Below, one piece after another: positions 10,718 through 22,599 of a stretch of 64,000 nucleotides of DNA; within the stretch, counting starts at the first letter, position 1; every line of letters begins with the position of its first letter. The DNA is from Phoronis australis (Eukaryota > Phoronida > Phoronidae), in NCBI GenBank assembly GCA_002633005.1, contig NMRA01000245.1, positions 367,773-431,772 of the forward strand, read 5' to 3'. Under the pieces are notes generated by a model that saw only the letters and a program-made list of their open reading frames with translations, made no database searches and was not told the origin of the DNA. The translations under genes and the position numbers were made by a program.

Positions 10718-13046
10718 GGGCAGAATGCACATATTTAACAACAGATATATCTGGATTAGCTAGAAGGCATATACAGGATTCTTGAGTTGGGTGTTTCCAT
10801 TGAACTTCTTTCATAAAACATGACCCGAGTTCACAATATCCCTTGCAAATCAACAGCAAATGGTATTCATCCTTTACAAGACCATCATTGCAAATCAAAC
10901 ATAATCTATTATAATATTCTACTTTGTCATGTTTACCCACTTCCACTTGTAGTCTATGGTTGGAGCAACGTAACCAAGTAAATGCTTGAATAAGACTGTC
11001 TTATGCTTGAATAAGACTGTCTTATGCTTGAATAAGACTGTCTTATGCTTGAATAAGACTTATTATGTCGAGGTAACGTAAGTCCTGGTTCAAAGCAGTA
11101 GAGTCTTAAAGTTACAGTAGTATTTAACTTTTGCATTATGCTCAATTTCTGATCGCCAACTTTGCTCATAGCTGTCATTAACTCTTTGCGTGAAGATACT
11201 TAAAAACGGGACTTCACACGTGACACCTTGATTCAACCAAATTTTATAAAAACTGTGTTTTGATAGGAATTGTCTTAACAGAAGGTACCCAAGTATTTCT
11301 CCCATTCCTGTCTAAATCAGCTAACATAAGCCGCTTTAGCGTATCTGGTAGGTGGCATTTTCAACAACTTAGCCAATATTTCACACATGCGACGTAGTAC
11401 TTTGCATAGAGCAGATAAATTCCACATTTGCCCAATACAGCTGTGTTTGAGCAGGAGTTTCCAACTCTAAGAGCAATATACCCTTGTCTGGTGCCGACAG
11501 ATCAGTAAAAAAACAATGAGATACCTCAATTGTTCTCATCTTCAGTGTTACCTTGTTTAAATATAGGAACAATTATTGTGTCACACCAGCCCTGTGGGTA
11601 GTAGCGAGAATTCCATTGAAAAGCAGTTCCTATACAGGAGCAATAGCTACCCTAATGCACTCTTCAACATCTCGAACACAACATGCTTTGCTGTTTGGAA
11701 GATCCATTATAGGGCAGTCAATTTCCTCACATATCACTAGGTAAATTTTCGTCACAAGCATCGCAATAATTATCACGATTTTCTTGTTGTCTTACGACAG
11801 CATTTGACATAGTGTTGCTCGGTTCTATCTGTCATTGAGTAACATTAAAATACACGTAGCACCGTTCTGGAGTTATCAAAGTTTCCTTCGGACTTGATTT
11901 TACCAAAGCCCAGAATTGCTTTGGATTATTTCTGCTATCCTAAATATTTTCTAGCAACTTCGATTGATGCTGTTTTTCTTTTTCTTTGTATAACATGTGA
12001 AATTGTTTCTCATTTTCTTTATATACTACCAATTTTCCAGGGGAGGAGTCTCTCCGAAAAATATTCAAAGAGTGATATTTATTTTTTTTGCAGTTTATAA
12101 TTCTTTGTCCCACCAAGGGGGTTGTTATTTTTAAACGTTCCCATCGATCTAGCAGTTTGTTTAAAAAGGTTTGTTGCACCATCTGTTGCATTTTCTATGT
12201 CGCCATGAGCAATCTGTTTAACTATTTGATCTAGACTTTCTGATCGGCAATTTGAGAACACTTCATGGAATTCTGTTGCTCGGCCACTATCCCACTGTAG
12301 GTGAGAGTGCGATTGAAATGTTGATTGTGTAGCGCTACAGCGACTGTCATACACAGTTGCCTGCAACATTACAAACAATGGGAAAATGATCGGACTCGTC
12401 AAATCATTAATGTGTACACTAAAATCTGAAATATGTTGAAATAGACTTGTTGATACGATCAAATAGTCTACAGTGCTACAACCACCTGATGCGTGACATG
12501 TGAACTCACCATGTTTATCACTCTGACTCCTACCTTTAACAGTATGCATGTATAAGTCACAACACATCTCAAAGTTTTGCCAAAATTATTTACAGTTTCA
12601 TCCTTAGACTGCCTGACAATGACAGGACTTCTGAGACAAATTCAACAACTGGCCAAAGCAGGGTTATCCCATTTTTCTCTGCGGAGTTTTCATACACTGG
12701 CGACCCTTCTGGAGCTACATAAATAAAGCAAATAATCACATCGTTGTCGGTCTTAAACAACTTTTTGTTGCCTTTTAAGACTACACCGTGAATATGATCA
12801 ACCTTCAAACGTCTAAAATATTTTCCTAATTCGAGTTTGATAAATGCACTCACTCCTCCGGAGTTTCTTCCAAATTTTCTTCTCTTTGTTTTGCACATCA
12901 AAACTTACATAGCTTGATACACTAAACTGGTTTGGTTTATTTGCCCGTGTTTCATTGACTGCTACTACATGATACCTAGATATAAAGTCAAGAACCTCAG
13001 ATTGTCCAATCTTTTTGGCGAGACCATGTGCGTTCCAGCTCATCAA
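10718..13046 (-). mobile_element. Minus-strand LINE with endonuclease and reverse-transcriptase remnants
   Basis: On the minus strand from 13046 downward there is an apurinic-endonuclease start (MMSWNAHGLAKK), the endonuclease core with GGVSAFIK and FIYVAPEGSPVYE (about 12901-12590), and its end (SGGCSTVDYLIVS, about 12500-12440). A linker follows, then reverse-transcriptase pieces (PQGWCDTIIVPIFKQG, about 11600-11540), and the C-terminal RLCLICNDGL...DEYHLLLICKGY block (about 10900-10850). Frameshifts break the frame in several places. The 3' end is displaced to 9000-9108 by the inserted DNA transposon. The clade was not determined. Confidence 0.75.
10982..11062. repeat. 21 bp minisatellite built of palindromic units
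   Basis: TGCTTGAATAAGACTGTCTTA is repeated about 3.5 times. Each unit contains ATAAGAC-T-GTCTTAT, a 7 bp perfect inverted repeat around one base. It lies within the LINE and adds repeated SYSSIRQ residues to its minus frame. Confidence 0.8.
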
Positions 13047-13264
13047 TTATATGCCGTTTGTATACAGAGGTGGGCCTTGGCCTCCATCCTATCTGTTGCA
13101 TTCAAACACTCTCTTACTTACTCAGTTAGGCCTATGGGCTTCTTGCACTGATGTCTGTGTATAAGGTACAACAGAATATTAAAATGCCACCTTTATACTT
13201 TTATTTTGGGTCATGTTGTAATAAGTTAATAAGTGCCGTCAGCCTAGTTTTCTGAAATGAAGTG

Positions 13265-13310
13265 TGTGTGTGTGTGTGTGTGATGTGTGTTGTGTGTGTG
13301 TGTGTGTGTA
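13265..13310. repeat. TG microsatellite
   Basis: An interrupted (TG)n run. The second haplotype copy at about 13947-14023 is longer and has more interruptions. Confidence 0.9.
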
Positions 13311-13645
13311 ACTAAATGCCATAAGTCAAACGAACCATCAAATCAATGGTAAACGTAAGAATCAATCATACAGCAATTGCCTCGGAAAAGTAGTGATGGT
13401 GAATGCAGTGTGATATTGACATGTTGAAATACTAAGTTGAAAATGGGACGTGAAAACAAATTTGACCAGATGTAATGCGAAAATGCCCTAGAAACTACAC
13501 AGGAGGGGGCGCCGCATAACACAATAAAACATGGGTGACTGAAATGGCCATGAGTAATAACCCGTACTTGATCAAGTGAAAAAACGATAAAAAATACCAA
13601 TGCAGATGACTTGTGCATTAACAGTTCTTTTGCTCTTTTCAGATC

Positions 13646-13747
13646 ATGAGGTTCCATCCTCGTTTGATCACTGTGGAGCCTGTCATGTTCTTTAGTCAGA
13701 TGGCCTCCTTCATCCAGTACCCAAGTATCCAGGCACTGTACTATACC
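13646..13747 (+). pseudogene. Partial duplicate of SLC46 exon 1 cut by an N
   Basis: The first 34 codons of the SLC46 coding region, with the same upstream acceptor, are present here and stop at the N at 13748. The protein sequence is identical to the start of the complete exon at 14360. It is most likely an assembly duplicate and not a separate gene. Confidence 0.7.
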
Positions 13748-14359
13748 NATTTTCTTGTTGTCTTACGACAGCATTTGACATAGTGTTGCTCGGTTCCATC
13801 TGTCATTGAGTAACATTAAAATACACGTACCACCGTTCTGGAGTTATCAAAGTTTCCTTTGGACTACTATTAAAATTTGATTTTACCAGAGCCCAGAATT
13901 GCTTTGGATTATTTCTGTTATCCTAAATATTTTCTAGCAACTTTGATTGTGTGTGTGTGTGTGTGTGTGTGATGTGTGTGATGTGTGTGTGTGCTGTGTG
14001 CTGTGTGTGTGTGCTGTGTGTGTAACTAGATGCCATAAGTCAAACGAACCAACAAATCAATGGTAAACGTAAGAATCAATCATACAGCAATTGCCTCGGA
14101 AAAGTAGTGATGGTGAATGCAGTGTGATATTGACATGTTGAAATACTAAGTTGAAAATGGGACGTGAAAACAAATTCGACCAGAGGTAATGCGAAAATGC
14201 CCTAGAAACTACACAGGAGGGGGCGCCGCATAACACAATAAAACATGGGTAACTGAAATGGCCATGAGTAATAACCCGTACTCGATCAAGTGAAAAAACG
14301 ATAAAAAATACCAATGCAGATGACTTGTGCATTAACAGTTCTTTTGCTCTTTTCAGATC

Positions 14360-16548
14360 ATGAGGTTCCATCCTCGTTTGATCACTGTGGAGCCTGTCAT
14401 GTTCTTTAGTCAGATGGCCTCCTTCATCCAGTACCCAAGTATCCAGGCACTGTACTATACCAAGGTGTGTCAGAACATGTACAACCACACTGTCTGTACA
14501 AATATCCACAACGAATCATTCAAGACAGAAGAGCATGAAGTTGAGTCACAGACGTCCACATGGATCCTCTATCATAACCTGACTTTCTCCATTCCCGCCA
14601 TAGCTGTTGCAGTATTCATGGGCTCTTGGAGTGATCGGATTAGTCGAAGACTTCCAATCGTCATCTCAGTCATAGGAGGCATCCTCTCAAATATAGTTTT
14701 GATTTTGAATTCTGTGTACTTAGAGTGGCCAATAGGACTTTGCTTGCTGTCCAGTGTCGTCGGATCGATGTTCGGGGGATTCGTGTTACTACTTAGCTCG
14801 CTGTTCAGCTACATAGGACATGTGTCGTCAGAAAAAAGCCGCACGGCACAGATTGCTGTTTTAGAAGCCATGTTATTTCTTGGTGGAACATTTGGCTCAG
14901 TGTTTGGTGGATTAATGGTGGATCGTCAAGGGTTCACATTCACGTTTTCCTTCAATCTCGCTGTGTATGTGTTGATCCTGGTCTTTCTACTGACGTGGGT
15001 GTTGGATATCAGAACTGATGGTGATATGGACAGTGGGTGGAAGAAGAAGTATTTTAATTACCACTATTTTATAGATTCCTGTCTTGTCATGTTTAAATGG
15101 AGACCAGGGAATGGAAAACTGAGAATTGTTTGTCTGGTGCTGTCTCTGGGTGCTCTTTTTCTGTCAACAGATGGTAATAATTGTTTAATTATTGTCTTTT
15201 TGTTTCAGTAAGCATTTTGATCATCATTGTTTAGTTTTACTCATTGACCAAAAGAATCGCTTATTGTTTATGGTAGAAAGAATTTGATCTATTTACAAAC
15301 GTAGAATTATGTGACTAGTAATTTATTTTATTGTGTATGCTTAGTATTGTCAATGGCAGAGTAAAAACCAGCAACTTATTTGTGAGATGCCTGGTCTGTA
15401 GAAAAGATGTGATGGTATTTCTTACCATCTGCTCCATCTGTTGTCAATCTTTTTGTTTTCACTTTTGAGTGCATTTCTATTTTCCAGGTGCAAATGACAT
15501 CACCTTTCTGTTCTTGAGGCATCCACCCCTCTCCTGGTCTCAGACACTGTATGGAGTATACTCTGGTCTCTCGCTCGGTTTCAAGGGACTGTTGTTAATC
15601 TCTTTGGTGCCACTGTTCAGGTGGATGTGGAAAGTGCACGACACAACCTTCATTCTGATTGGTCTACTGTCGAAGTCATGTGGACTGATATTGTTGAGTG
15701 TGAGTCAGACAACTTGGATGGGAATGTTGGGTAAGTAATTGGAACAAAAAAGGAGGTTCATGAATTTTTTTGGCCAAACACACTGTAATTGACCTATCGC
15801 AAGCTCTGCCCCCTTTCCAAATGTCGACAAACAAACAATAAATTTTACCTGGCAACGAGTTGTTTGTCGGGTAATATGGCAACATGAAACGAAGGTGTGC
15901 CAAAAATGCTGCGTTGTGATTGGTCAGTTCAGCTGTCACTCAAACTCCTGACGATAGGTCAATTGGTTCTGCTCTGCAACTTACTCATTTTGCAAGCGAC
16001 TCCTGTCAATGCTGACACCAGGTGGTGCTGGGTGATAAAGAAGGATCCCATTTCATGGAGCTGGTGACTTTTTCTTTTTGAAAAATATGGACAACTAAAA
16101 ACATGGCATCTACGCATCATTTTTCAAAAAAAGACAAAAACTGTTTGTGCTATATTTGGCCTCACATGATGATAATAAACTAAGGTTAAGATGTTGTTGG
16201 AGGAAAATGTGTGCAACAAATGAAGGTGTTTATTTCAGTTATTTTAATTACGCAGCCATTTCACACCACTCTGATTTTAAAGTTGGACTTTGCTCTATTT
16301 AGCCGGCTAAAAACGAAAAACAAATCACGTTTTTATGCTCTTAAGATCTGCCTCATAATACTCTTTACCATGTCAGGTTTCCATTTCGGTTTCCAACTAA
16401 AATCACCTAAACACGTTATTTCAAAATTTTTACAGTTGGCAAAGTGGGACAGTCTCCAAAGTTTGGGAGACCGCTATACCAGGAGGCAAACCCTCCTCCA
16501 CTACTGGCAGCTTAGGTCTGCCTAAGGATATGCTCTGTGAACCACACA

Positions 16549-16580
<32 letters not shown>

Positions 16581-19500
16581 CACACACCTCCTACGGGGGA
16601 GATAAGGCCTACTTCAGTCAGAATAATTTTTTTCCAATTGGCCCACTTCTGATCAGCAGTTGAGTCTAAGGAATCTATGATTTGGTCGACTGACAACCGG
16701 GGAATGAAAAATGGCAGTCATTGGGAAAGAACAACAAAAGGTCTTCCAACCACAGTTTTGCACCTAGGGGTATGGAACATCAGACCCTGGAAGCATTGAG
16801 CTGGGAAACATCAGAACAGGGAAAGATGGGTTAGGGGAATAAATAGGGCCCGGGAAACATCGTAGAGCTCCGGGTCTCTCACAGGGACCTTAAAGACCCA
16901 GTTAACAGTTCGTTGTCTAGTGAACACCAGGGCACTTTATCGAAGCAAGCCAGTACACTAGTCAAGGGTATTGTAGTTGGATTATCAGGATGTCGTATAT
17001 CAAAAATAAATGTTTTTCCAGCACAAAGTTTGGTAAGTTGATCATTGTAAGAATTGTAGAAATATCGCTGTTTTATAGGTTCGCCGTAAGTGGTTAAAAC
17101 AATCAGTAGTGATCACAGATATATGCAGCTGTTCAACTTCTTGTTCGCTGAAAGGTGGTTTACCTGTTTACAAGATTGTTTTGGTTTGTAATAAGGTACC
17201 AAATCACTCATGCACTAAGCCAGCATTGTCTCTGACCTACAAAGTATAAACGCCAAAGCTGAATCATGTGTGGCCTGTGTCGTACCACATTAATCCAGAA
17301 TTTCGGACATGGTTAATTTTGCCGTCTTGTGATTCTTGATTCAGGGAAAGCCAATAACATTTGCTGGCTTTGAGCGAAGTAATCAATTTTTCACTGTCCC
17401 AAATTAGAGAATATTTACTGTATTTAATGCTATTTTGGGGAGATACTTGGAGTTCCTACAAAGAGTCTTGTGTTTTTCCAGCACCTGTCATTGGCATGCT
17501 CCAAGGATGGCCGAGTGCATGCATCAGATCAATGATATCTTCACATGTGTCCAAGGGCGAGCAAGGTAGGCAGACAGGCTACAAATTCATGGTAACTGAC
17601 TTTCAAAATGGCTGCACCATATTAAAATTCACTATCTTGCTAGACGGCTATCAGGCCTTGAAAACGAAAATTGTTCAAGATGACCTCAGTTTTGCCGAAA
17701 GTCTTTGCAGAAACCTTTGTTAATTTATCTTTTGAATGTCCCATTACTCAACAGTGGTGGTCTGAAATGTTTGTTAACAAAAGTACATAATGATCAACAT
17801 TTCCCTGAGAAGATGTGATATTAGTCGCTTATTTTGTACCAAATTTTAAAGAGAACGCTATGTATATTAACAGTGGCTCAGTATTTTATATATGTATGTA
17901 GCAGAAATCAAATCTATTTTAAATTACTTAAAGCTGCATTTCACTCTGGTTTGCTGGCTAAAAAACAACGATCGAACTTTTACTCTCATAAAATCAGTTT
18001 CATAATATTGCTTATCACTATCGGATTCTATTTCCGTTGCCAACAAACACATCGAAACCATTCGTGACTTAAGGAAACAGCTCAAGAGTTTATTGTGGTT
18101 GGCCAGCCATGAAATTGTGGGCTCGAAAATGGCGCATGTACGCATTGGTGTTTCATTTACATTTTTTCTCATTTGTAGGGAAAATATTTGCAATCGTATC
18201 CTGTCTAGAAGCCGCCCTCACTCTGGGATCGTCAGCCATCTTTAATTCACTGTACCCATTGACCCTAGACGTGTTCGCGGGACTGATGCTGGTGATTGCC
18301 GCTGTCTTGTTACTGATTCCTGCTGGTCTTGTCTTGTAAGTCGTTGCTGGAACCTTTACCAGACATGGGGAGAAAGAGTGCTCCTAATTACCAATGGTAG
18401 ATTATACATCTTCACTATTCGTCATACGTTCCATTGTGATTTGGTCACTTTGTGAATATTTACCTCTAATTTTCTTCAAAATTGAGCCAAGACGATCTCC
18501 AAAATTGATAGCATTTTCATTGTTGCCTAGTTTACTGCGACAGAATTTCACCGTGCACTCTGTTTGGTGATACCTGCAGAGTATAAAGGTGGCTTGTAAT
18601 GCAGTAAAATAATGTTTTATGTTGATGCAGTAAAATAATGTGTTATGTTCAGAAATTTTACAAAATGAGCTATTAGACTCACCCATCGACCGCAGAAGTC
18701 CAACCAAGTTTGTGCATCATCTTCTTCAGCATTCAAGCATTTGAAAATAAACGTGATAACATGTAATTCATGTGAAGCATGACGTTTCACTGAATTAACT
18801 CTCAGGTGTCACGTAATATCTTTTAACATGCATATTTTTACTACCCCAGGCCTGCAACATACATAGCTTTCGGCCCCTGTAAGTGTAACCCGTGGTGGTT
18901 GTTTTTTTGTTTTGTGTTGTTTTTTTTTCTGCAGTGTGAGCCGATTGGCTTTTTACGCGTTGATATATGCAAGTGCGTTCTAAGTACTCTAACTTGCTCT
19001 TTTTCACTGTTTCTTCTCTCTATTCTGTTGAAATAACTTCTGTCAGAATCTAACAGATATACAAGTTTTACTTTAGCAGTGTGANTCTTTATTATTCGTC
19101 ATACGTTTCATTGTGATTTGGTCACTTTGTGAATATTTACCTCTAACTTTCTTCAAAATTGAGCAAAGACGATCTCCAAAATTGATAGCATTTTTGTTGT
19201 TGACTAGTTTACTGCGACAGAATTTCACCGTGCACTCTGTTTGGTGATACCTGCAGAGTATAAAGGTGGCTTGTAATGCAGTAAAATAATGTTTTATGTT
19301 GATGCAGTAAAATAATGTGTTATGTTGAGAAATTTTACAAAATGAGCTATTAGACTCACCCATCGACTGCAGAAGTCCAACCAAGTTTGTGCATCATCTT
19401 TTTCAGCATTCAAGCATTTGAAAATAAACGTGATAACATGTAATTCATGTGAAGCATGACGTTTCACTGAATTAACTCTCAGGTGTCACGTAATATCTTT

Positions 19501-21828
19501 TAACATGCATATTTTTACTACCCCAGGCCTGCAACATACATAGCTTTCGGCCCCTGTAAGTGTAACCCGTGGTGGTTGTTTTTTTGTTTTGTGTTGTTTT
19601 TGTTTTTTTTCTGCAGTGTGAGCCGATTGGCTTTTTACGCGTTGATATATGCAAGTGCGTACTAAGTACTCTAACTTGCTCTTTTTCACTGTTTCTTCTC
19701 TCTATTCTGTTGAAATAACTTCTGTCAGAATCTAACAGATATACAAGTTTTACTTTAGCAGTGTGAGCATTTAATCTTGTTTTTGAGATAGATTATGGAT
19801 TGACCAGCTTTTGGATAGAAAGATTGCATCCGTGTGGTTTTTTACCGAGTTACTGATAAGGCCAGTGTGTATGGGTGAATGGGTGTTAATGGCTAGTTAT
19901 TATTTAGATTATTATATAAGCAGATACGGTTAATATTCAGTCAGTGAACTGCTGAGGACTTTGGGACGCTTTCAAGAGAAAAGATGTACTCAATTATGTA
20001 CGTAGTCAAAAATATAAAATTTACTGTCTCCAGGATACCCACTTTGCGTAAAGTGAGTGTGGAGATTGGAACTTGGTCCAGGATTTTTCTGCAGGTTGTT
20101 GAAGTTACATGACAAATAATAACAAGAAGGCCAGGGACAAAGTTTTGGAAATAATGGAAGAACTAATTCATTGGTTGAGCCTTGGAGAGTATATAATCCT
20201 TCGCATAAAAAATATACTTGGATGAGAAAAAACCCAGTTAAAATGGCTAGGCTTGATTTTTTTTGTAATAAGTAAGGAATCACTGTCTTGTGTCGAGAAA
20301 GTGGACATTTTTGCAGGCTACATAACAAATCATTCTAGTATCTTTTTAGACTTTGTCTTGTGTTTCTCTAGCTTTACCAAAGGTAGAGGTTTTTTGACGC
20401 TTCAATAAGACACTTTTAAAAGATGAAGAATATATAAAAAAGAGAGGTTATTCCTGACACAAAAGATATGTACGCTCTTTTTTCATATAATGGGGACAAC
20501 ATATCAAATATTTCTATAATTGATCAATTATTTTTTGAAATATTGTTACATGATATTAGAAGTATGACAATTCCATATAGTGTCTACAAAAAGAAAACCA
20601 AGTTAGAAAGATCTACATATTTAGAAAATGAATTAAAAATTCTACATTAGACTTTATCAGATGGTTTTGATGTAAATTTGCAAATTTAAAGCGTTTAAAT
20701 GACTGCCTACAAGAACTGGAGGACGTTCAGAAAGAATACATGGAGTGAGTTATATTAAAATCTAACGTGAAGTGGATTGAAGATGGTGAAAAACCTACAA
20801 AATATTTCTGTGGCTTGGAAAAAAGAAGTAATATACAAGTGATCATTACTAAACTAATTGATAATAAAAATTAATGAAAAGAGTTCTTCTCAAGAGGCCA
20901 TTTTAAATGAAATTCCGGAATTTTATAGCTCAATATTCCTCTTTTGATGACGAGCTTGAAGATGTAAATTTAAAAGAATTTTTTGGTCAGAATACCAATT
21001 TTATCGGATTTACAGAGAGACGATTTAGACGGGGAAATACAGTTAGAAGAAATTACGCATGTTTTAAATAAAATGAAGTGACGGGTTTACGGTTGAATTT
21101 TACAATATTTTGGAATGACATTTCACTCTTTGTCTTACGATCTTTTCAACATTTCTTTAACTGTGGACCACTGTCTCCAAACCAAGTATATGGAGTTATC
21201 AAATTGCTCCCTAAGGGTGATAAACTATGAGAATTCTTAAAAAATTGTAGACCTATTACTTATTTAGTAAACATTAGTTAAAAACTGTTGTCAGCTTCTA
21301 TAGGTGACAGTGTAGACATTACACCTATAAGAGTTTCTTACCAAGTCTTTTGTTGTAAATGACCTCCTAATATATAGTCCGTATTCCATTAAATAATTGC
21401 AGTGCATGCTTATTATAACTTCAATTTAGTAGTTTCAGGAATTGACCTATTCCATTCCGAATATTCAGACTCGCTTGCTGACACGTGTAAGGGTTGTACT
21501 TGTACCTATTTTATGAAGGAATTATGTCAATTTTTAGTATTGTGCTCTTAATTTTCTTCTAATTATTTCCTATTTATGATATTTGCCATAAAGTTGGCAA
21601 AGCAAGACAAAATTACTCTAGCAACTTGGCCAAGTATGTGGGAAGGATTGGTGAAGGACAAAAATGCAACACATACAACATAGCTCGAATGTATTTGTGC
21701 AATGTTGAGAAGCAAACAGTAATTTAAGTCTTTGTTTCAGTTATGTTCGCGTGGATCTGAAGAATGAGAGTGAATCTGATGATCATCTGGCTGTAATGGA
21801 CCATGACCCTGCGGTTAATGAAGATTGA
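14360..21828 (+). CDS. SLC46-family solute transporter (proton-coupled folate transporter-like)
   Basis: Five coding exons, 14360-15173, 15488-15730, 17482-17565, 18179-18335 and 21741-21828, join with matching phases and GT/AG borders into 461 residues, the usual SLC46 length. The protein is a 12-helix major-facilitator carrier of the plasma or endolysosomal membrane. Visible marks are the TVEPVMF start, a first extracellular loop with two N-glycosylation sequons (N42, N51), and the loop 2-3 motif A (GSWSDRISRR, 88-97). An EQG signature follows helix 8, and a short acidic tail (ESESDDH) ends the protein. Family members move folates, thiamine-like or peptidoglycan-derived substrates with protons. 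The substrate here is not predictable. An acceptor four bases before the ATG implies a leader intron. A possible poly(A) signal is AATAAA at 22561. The last intron (3.4 kb) holds an assembly duplication and a LINE. Which of SLC46A1-A3 it matches is uncertain. Confidence 0.88.
15787..15963. mobile_element. MITE-like element with 13 bp inverted ends
   Basis: AATTGACCTATCG (15787-15799) and CGATAGGTCAATT (15951-15963) are perfect inverted repeats 177 bp apart end to end, in SLC46 intron 2. There is no coding content. A weakly similar start (ATCGACCTATTGCGAG) appears near 62730. Confidence 0.5.
16225..16480 (+). repeat. Dispersed repeat, copy 1
   Basis: About 200 bases here, including a TAGCCGGCTAAAAA block and CAGGTTTCCATTTCGG, align loosely with 17870-18060 (GCTGGCTAAAAA, TCTATTTCCGTTGCC) and with part of 60590-60720. 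It is an old, diverged, non-coding family. Bases 16443-16475 (GGGACAGTCTCCAAAGTTTG) also resemble 22646-22676. Confidence 0.45.
16543..16590. repeat. CA microsatellite
   Basis: Interrupted (CA)n run in SLC46 intron 2. Confidence 0.9.
17866..18064 (+). repeat. Dispersed repeat, copy 2
   Basis: A diverged relative of 16225-16440 in the same orientation, sharing the GCTGGCTAAAAA block and the CATAATA...CCATTTC/CTATTTCCG end. It ends about 115 bases before SLC46 exon 4. Confidence 0.45.
18409..19766. repeat. Tandem duplication around N 19085 (probable unmerged haplotypes)
   Basis: Bases 18409-19084 and 19086-19766 are nearly identical (676 and 681 bp), differing by scattered substitutions and a 5-6 base poly-T indel. 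The only N in the region lies exactly between them. Both copies are in SLC46 intron 4 and carry no exon. Confidence 0.8.
19929..21460 (+). mobile_element. LINE fragment (endonuclease end to RT start), copy 1
   Basis: The plus strand carries degraded LINE ORF2 pieces in the right order. These are the endonuclease core with [10 protein letters not shown] and [12 protein letters not shown] (about 20060-20150), then GRGF and LKDEEYI (about 20390-20440), then the linker with MTIPYSVYKKK (about 20560). The conserved [20 protein letters not shown] follows (about 20770-20830), and the RT entry motif is near 21200-21270 ([17 protein letters not shown]). Stops such as TGA after YME near 20745 disrupt it. 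A near-identical copy sits 7 kb away at 26896-28260. It lies inside SLC46 intron 4. Confidence 0.75.
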
Positions 21829-22560
21829 CATTATAGGAGAATAAGTTAAAGGGATACCAAACCGGGATTTGGCCTATGAAAGATATTATAAACGGCTTTC
21901 CCATCTACTTTTCTGAGACTAAATGATGCCGTGTAACCCTTGAAAACCCTCAAAAGTTTGGAGCAAAGTTTTCAAACTCCTTACAAAGTCTGCTAAGCGG
22001 ACAAAGGTGACCTAGATTTTAATCAAGTTACAACACACCTGTTAGACAAAGACCACCCATGAAGAACCATAATATCCATCTTTGACAGGGACAGTATGGG
22101 TTTTTATTTTAATTCTGCTTTTATCTTTCTATTGAGATGACAGAGGTAAATTTGTAGGTGACAGAATGAGGATTGATTAAAATCTTCAAAACGGGGCTTA
22201 GTATCATTTTATAGGTGCAATGAACCCAGCCTTTTGTCAAAAATCAAGTTTTGACCTAGGCGACTTACTTTTATATAATGGTCTCATTGTATTCTTTACT
22301 CAGAGAAGAGGCAATTTTTAGGCTTGAAAAGATGTGACAGGTTGTAATTACTCCAGACTAAGCCCGTCTTAAAGTTTGCTCGTGGTGGCAGGGCAGTTTC
22401 AATCGCCAAGCAGTATGGCTGTCAGGAGAGTTCCAAGCATTTTATTATTACCAATTTTGATTCAGAGGATGGGAGTTCTACAGCATTGCTTTGGACACGT
22501 AAATAGGCTTGTAAAGAAATTGGATGTTTTTAACACCGGTACATGGTTCATACCGACTTT

Positions 22561-22566
22561 AATAAA
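22561..22566 (+). promoter_or_regulatory. Candidate poly(A) signal of the SLC46 gene
   Basis: An AATAAA about 730 bases after the SLC46 stop codon and before the convergent SAMTOR gene. It is a motif match only. Confidence 0.35.
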
Positions 22567-22599
22567 ATAATTTGAAAGCAAATGTGTTTTAGATTTTAT

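Larger units (their letters stand above)
11775..13747. repeat. First copy of unmerged haplotype overlap, ending at N 13748
   Basis: The sequence from about 11775 (TTTTCTTGTTGTCTTACGAC...) reappears from 13749. The second copy runs to about 13946, then skips the material equivalent to 11961-13264 and resumes at the TG microsatellite and SLC46 intron and exon start, continuing past 14460. The junction is a single N at 13748. A contig join between two haplotypes explains this better than a genomic duplication. Confidence 0.65.

Noticed and set aside
13749-14356. True local duplication of the SLC46 5' region
   Set aside because: The join is a single N, and the copies differ as alleles would. The same pattern recurs at three other N positions.
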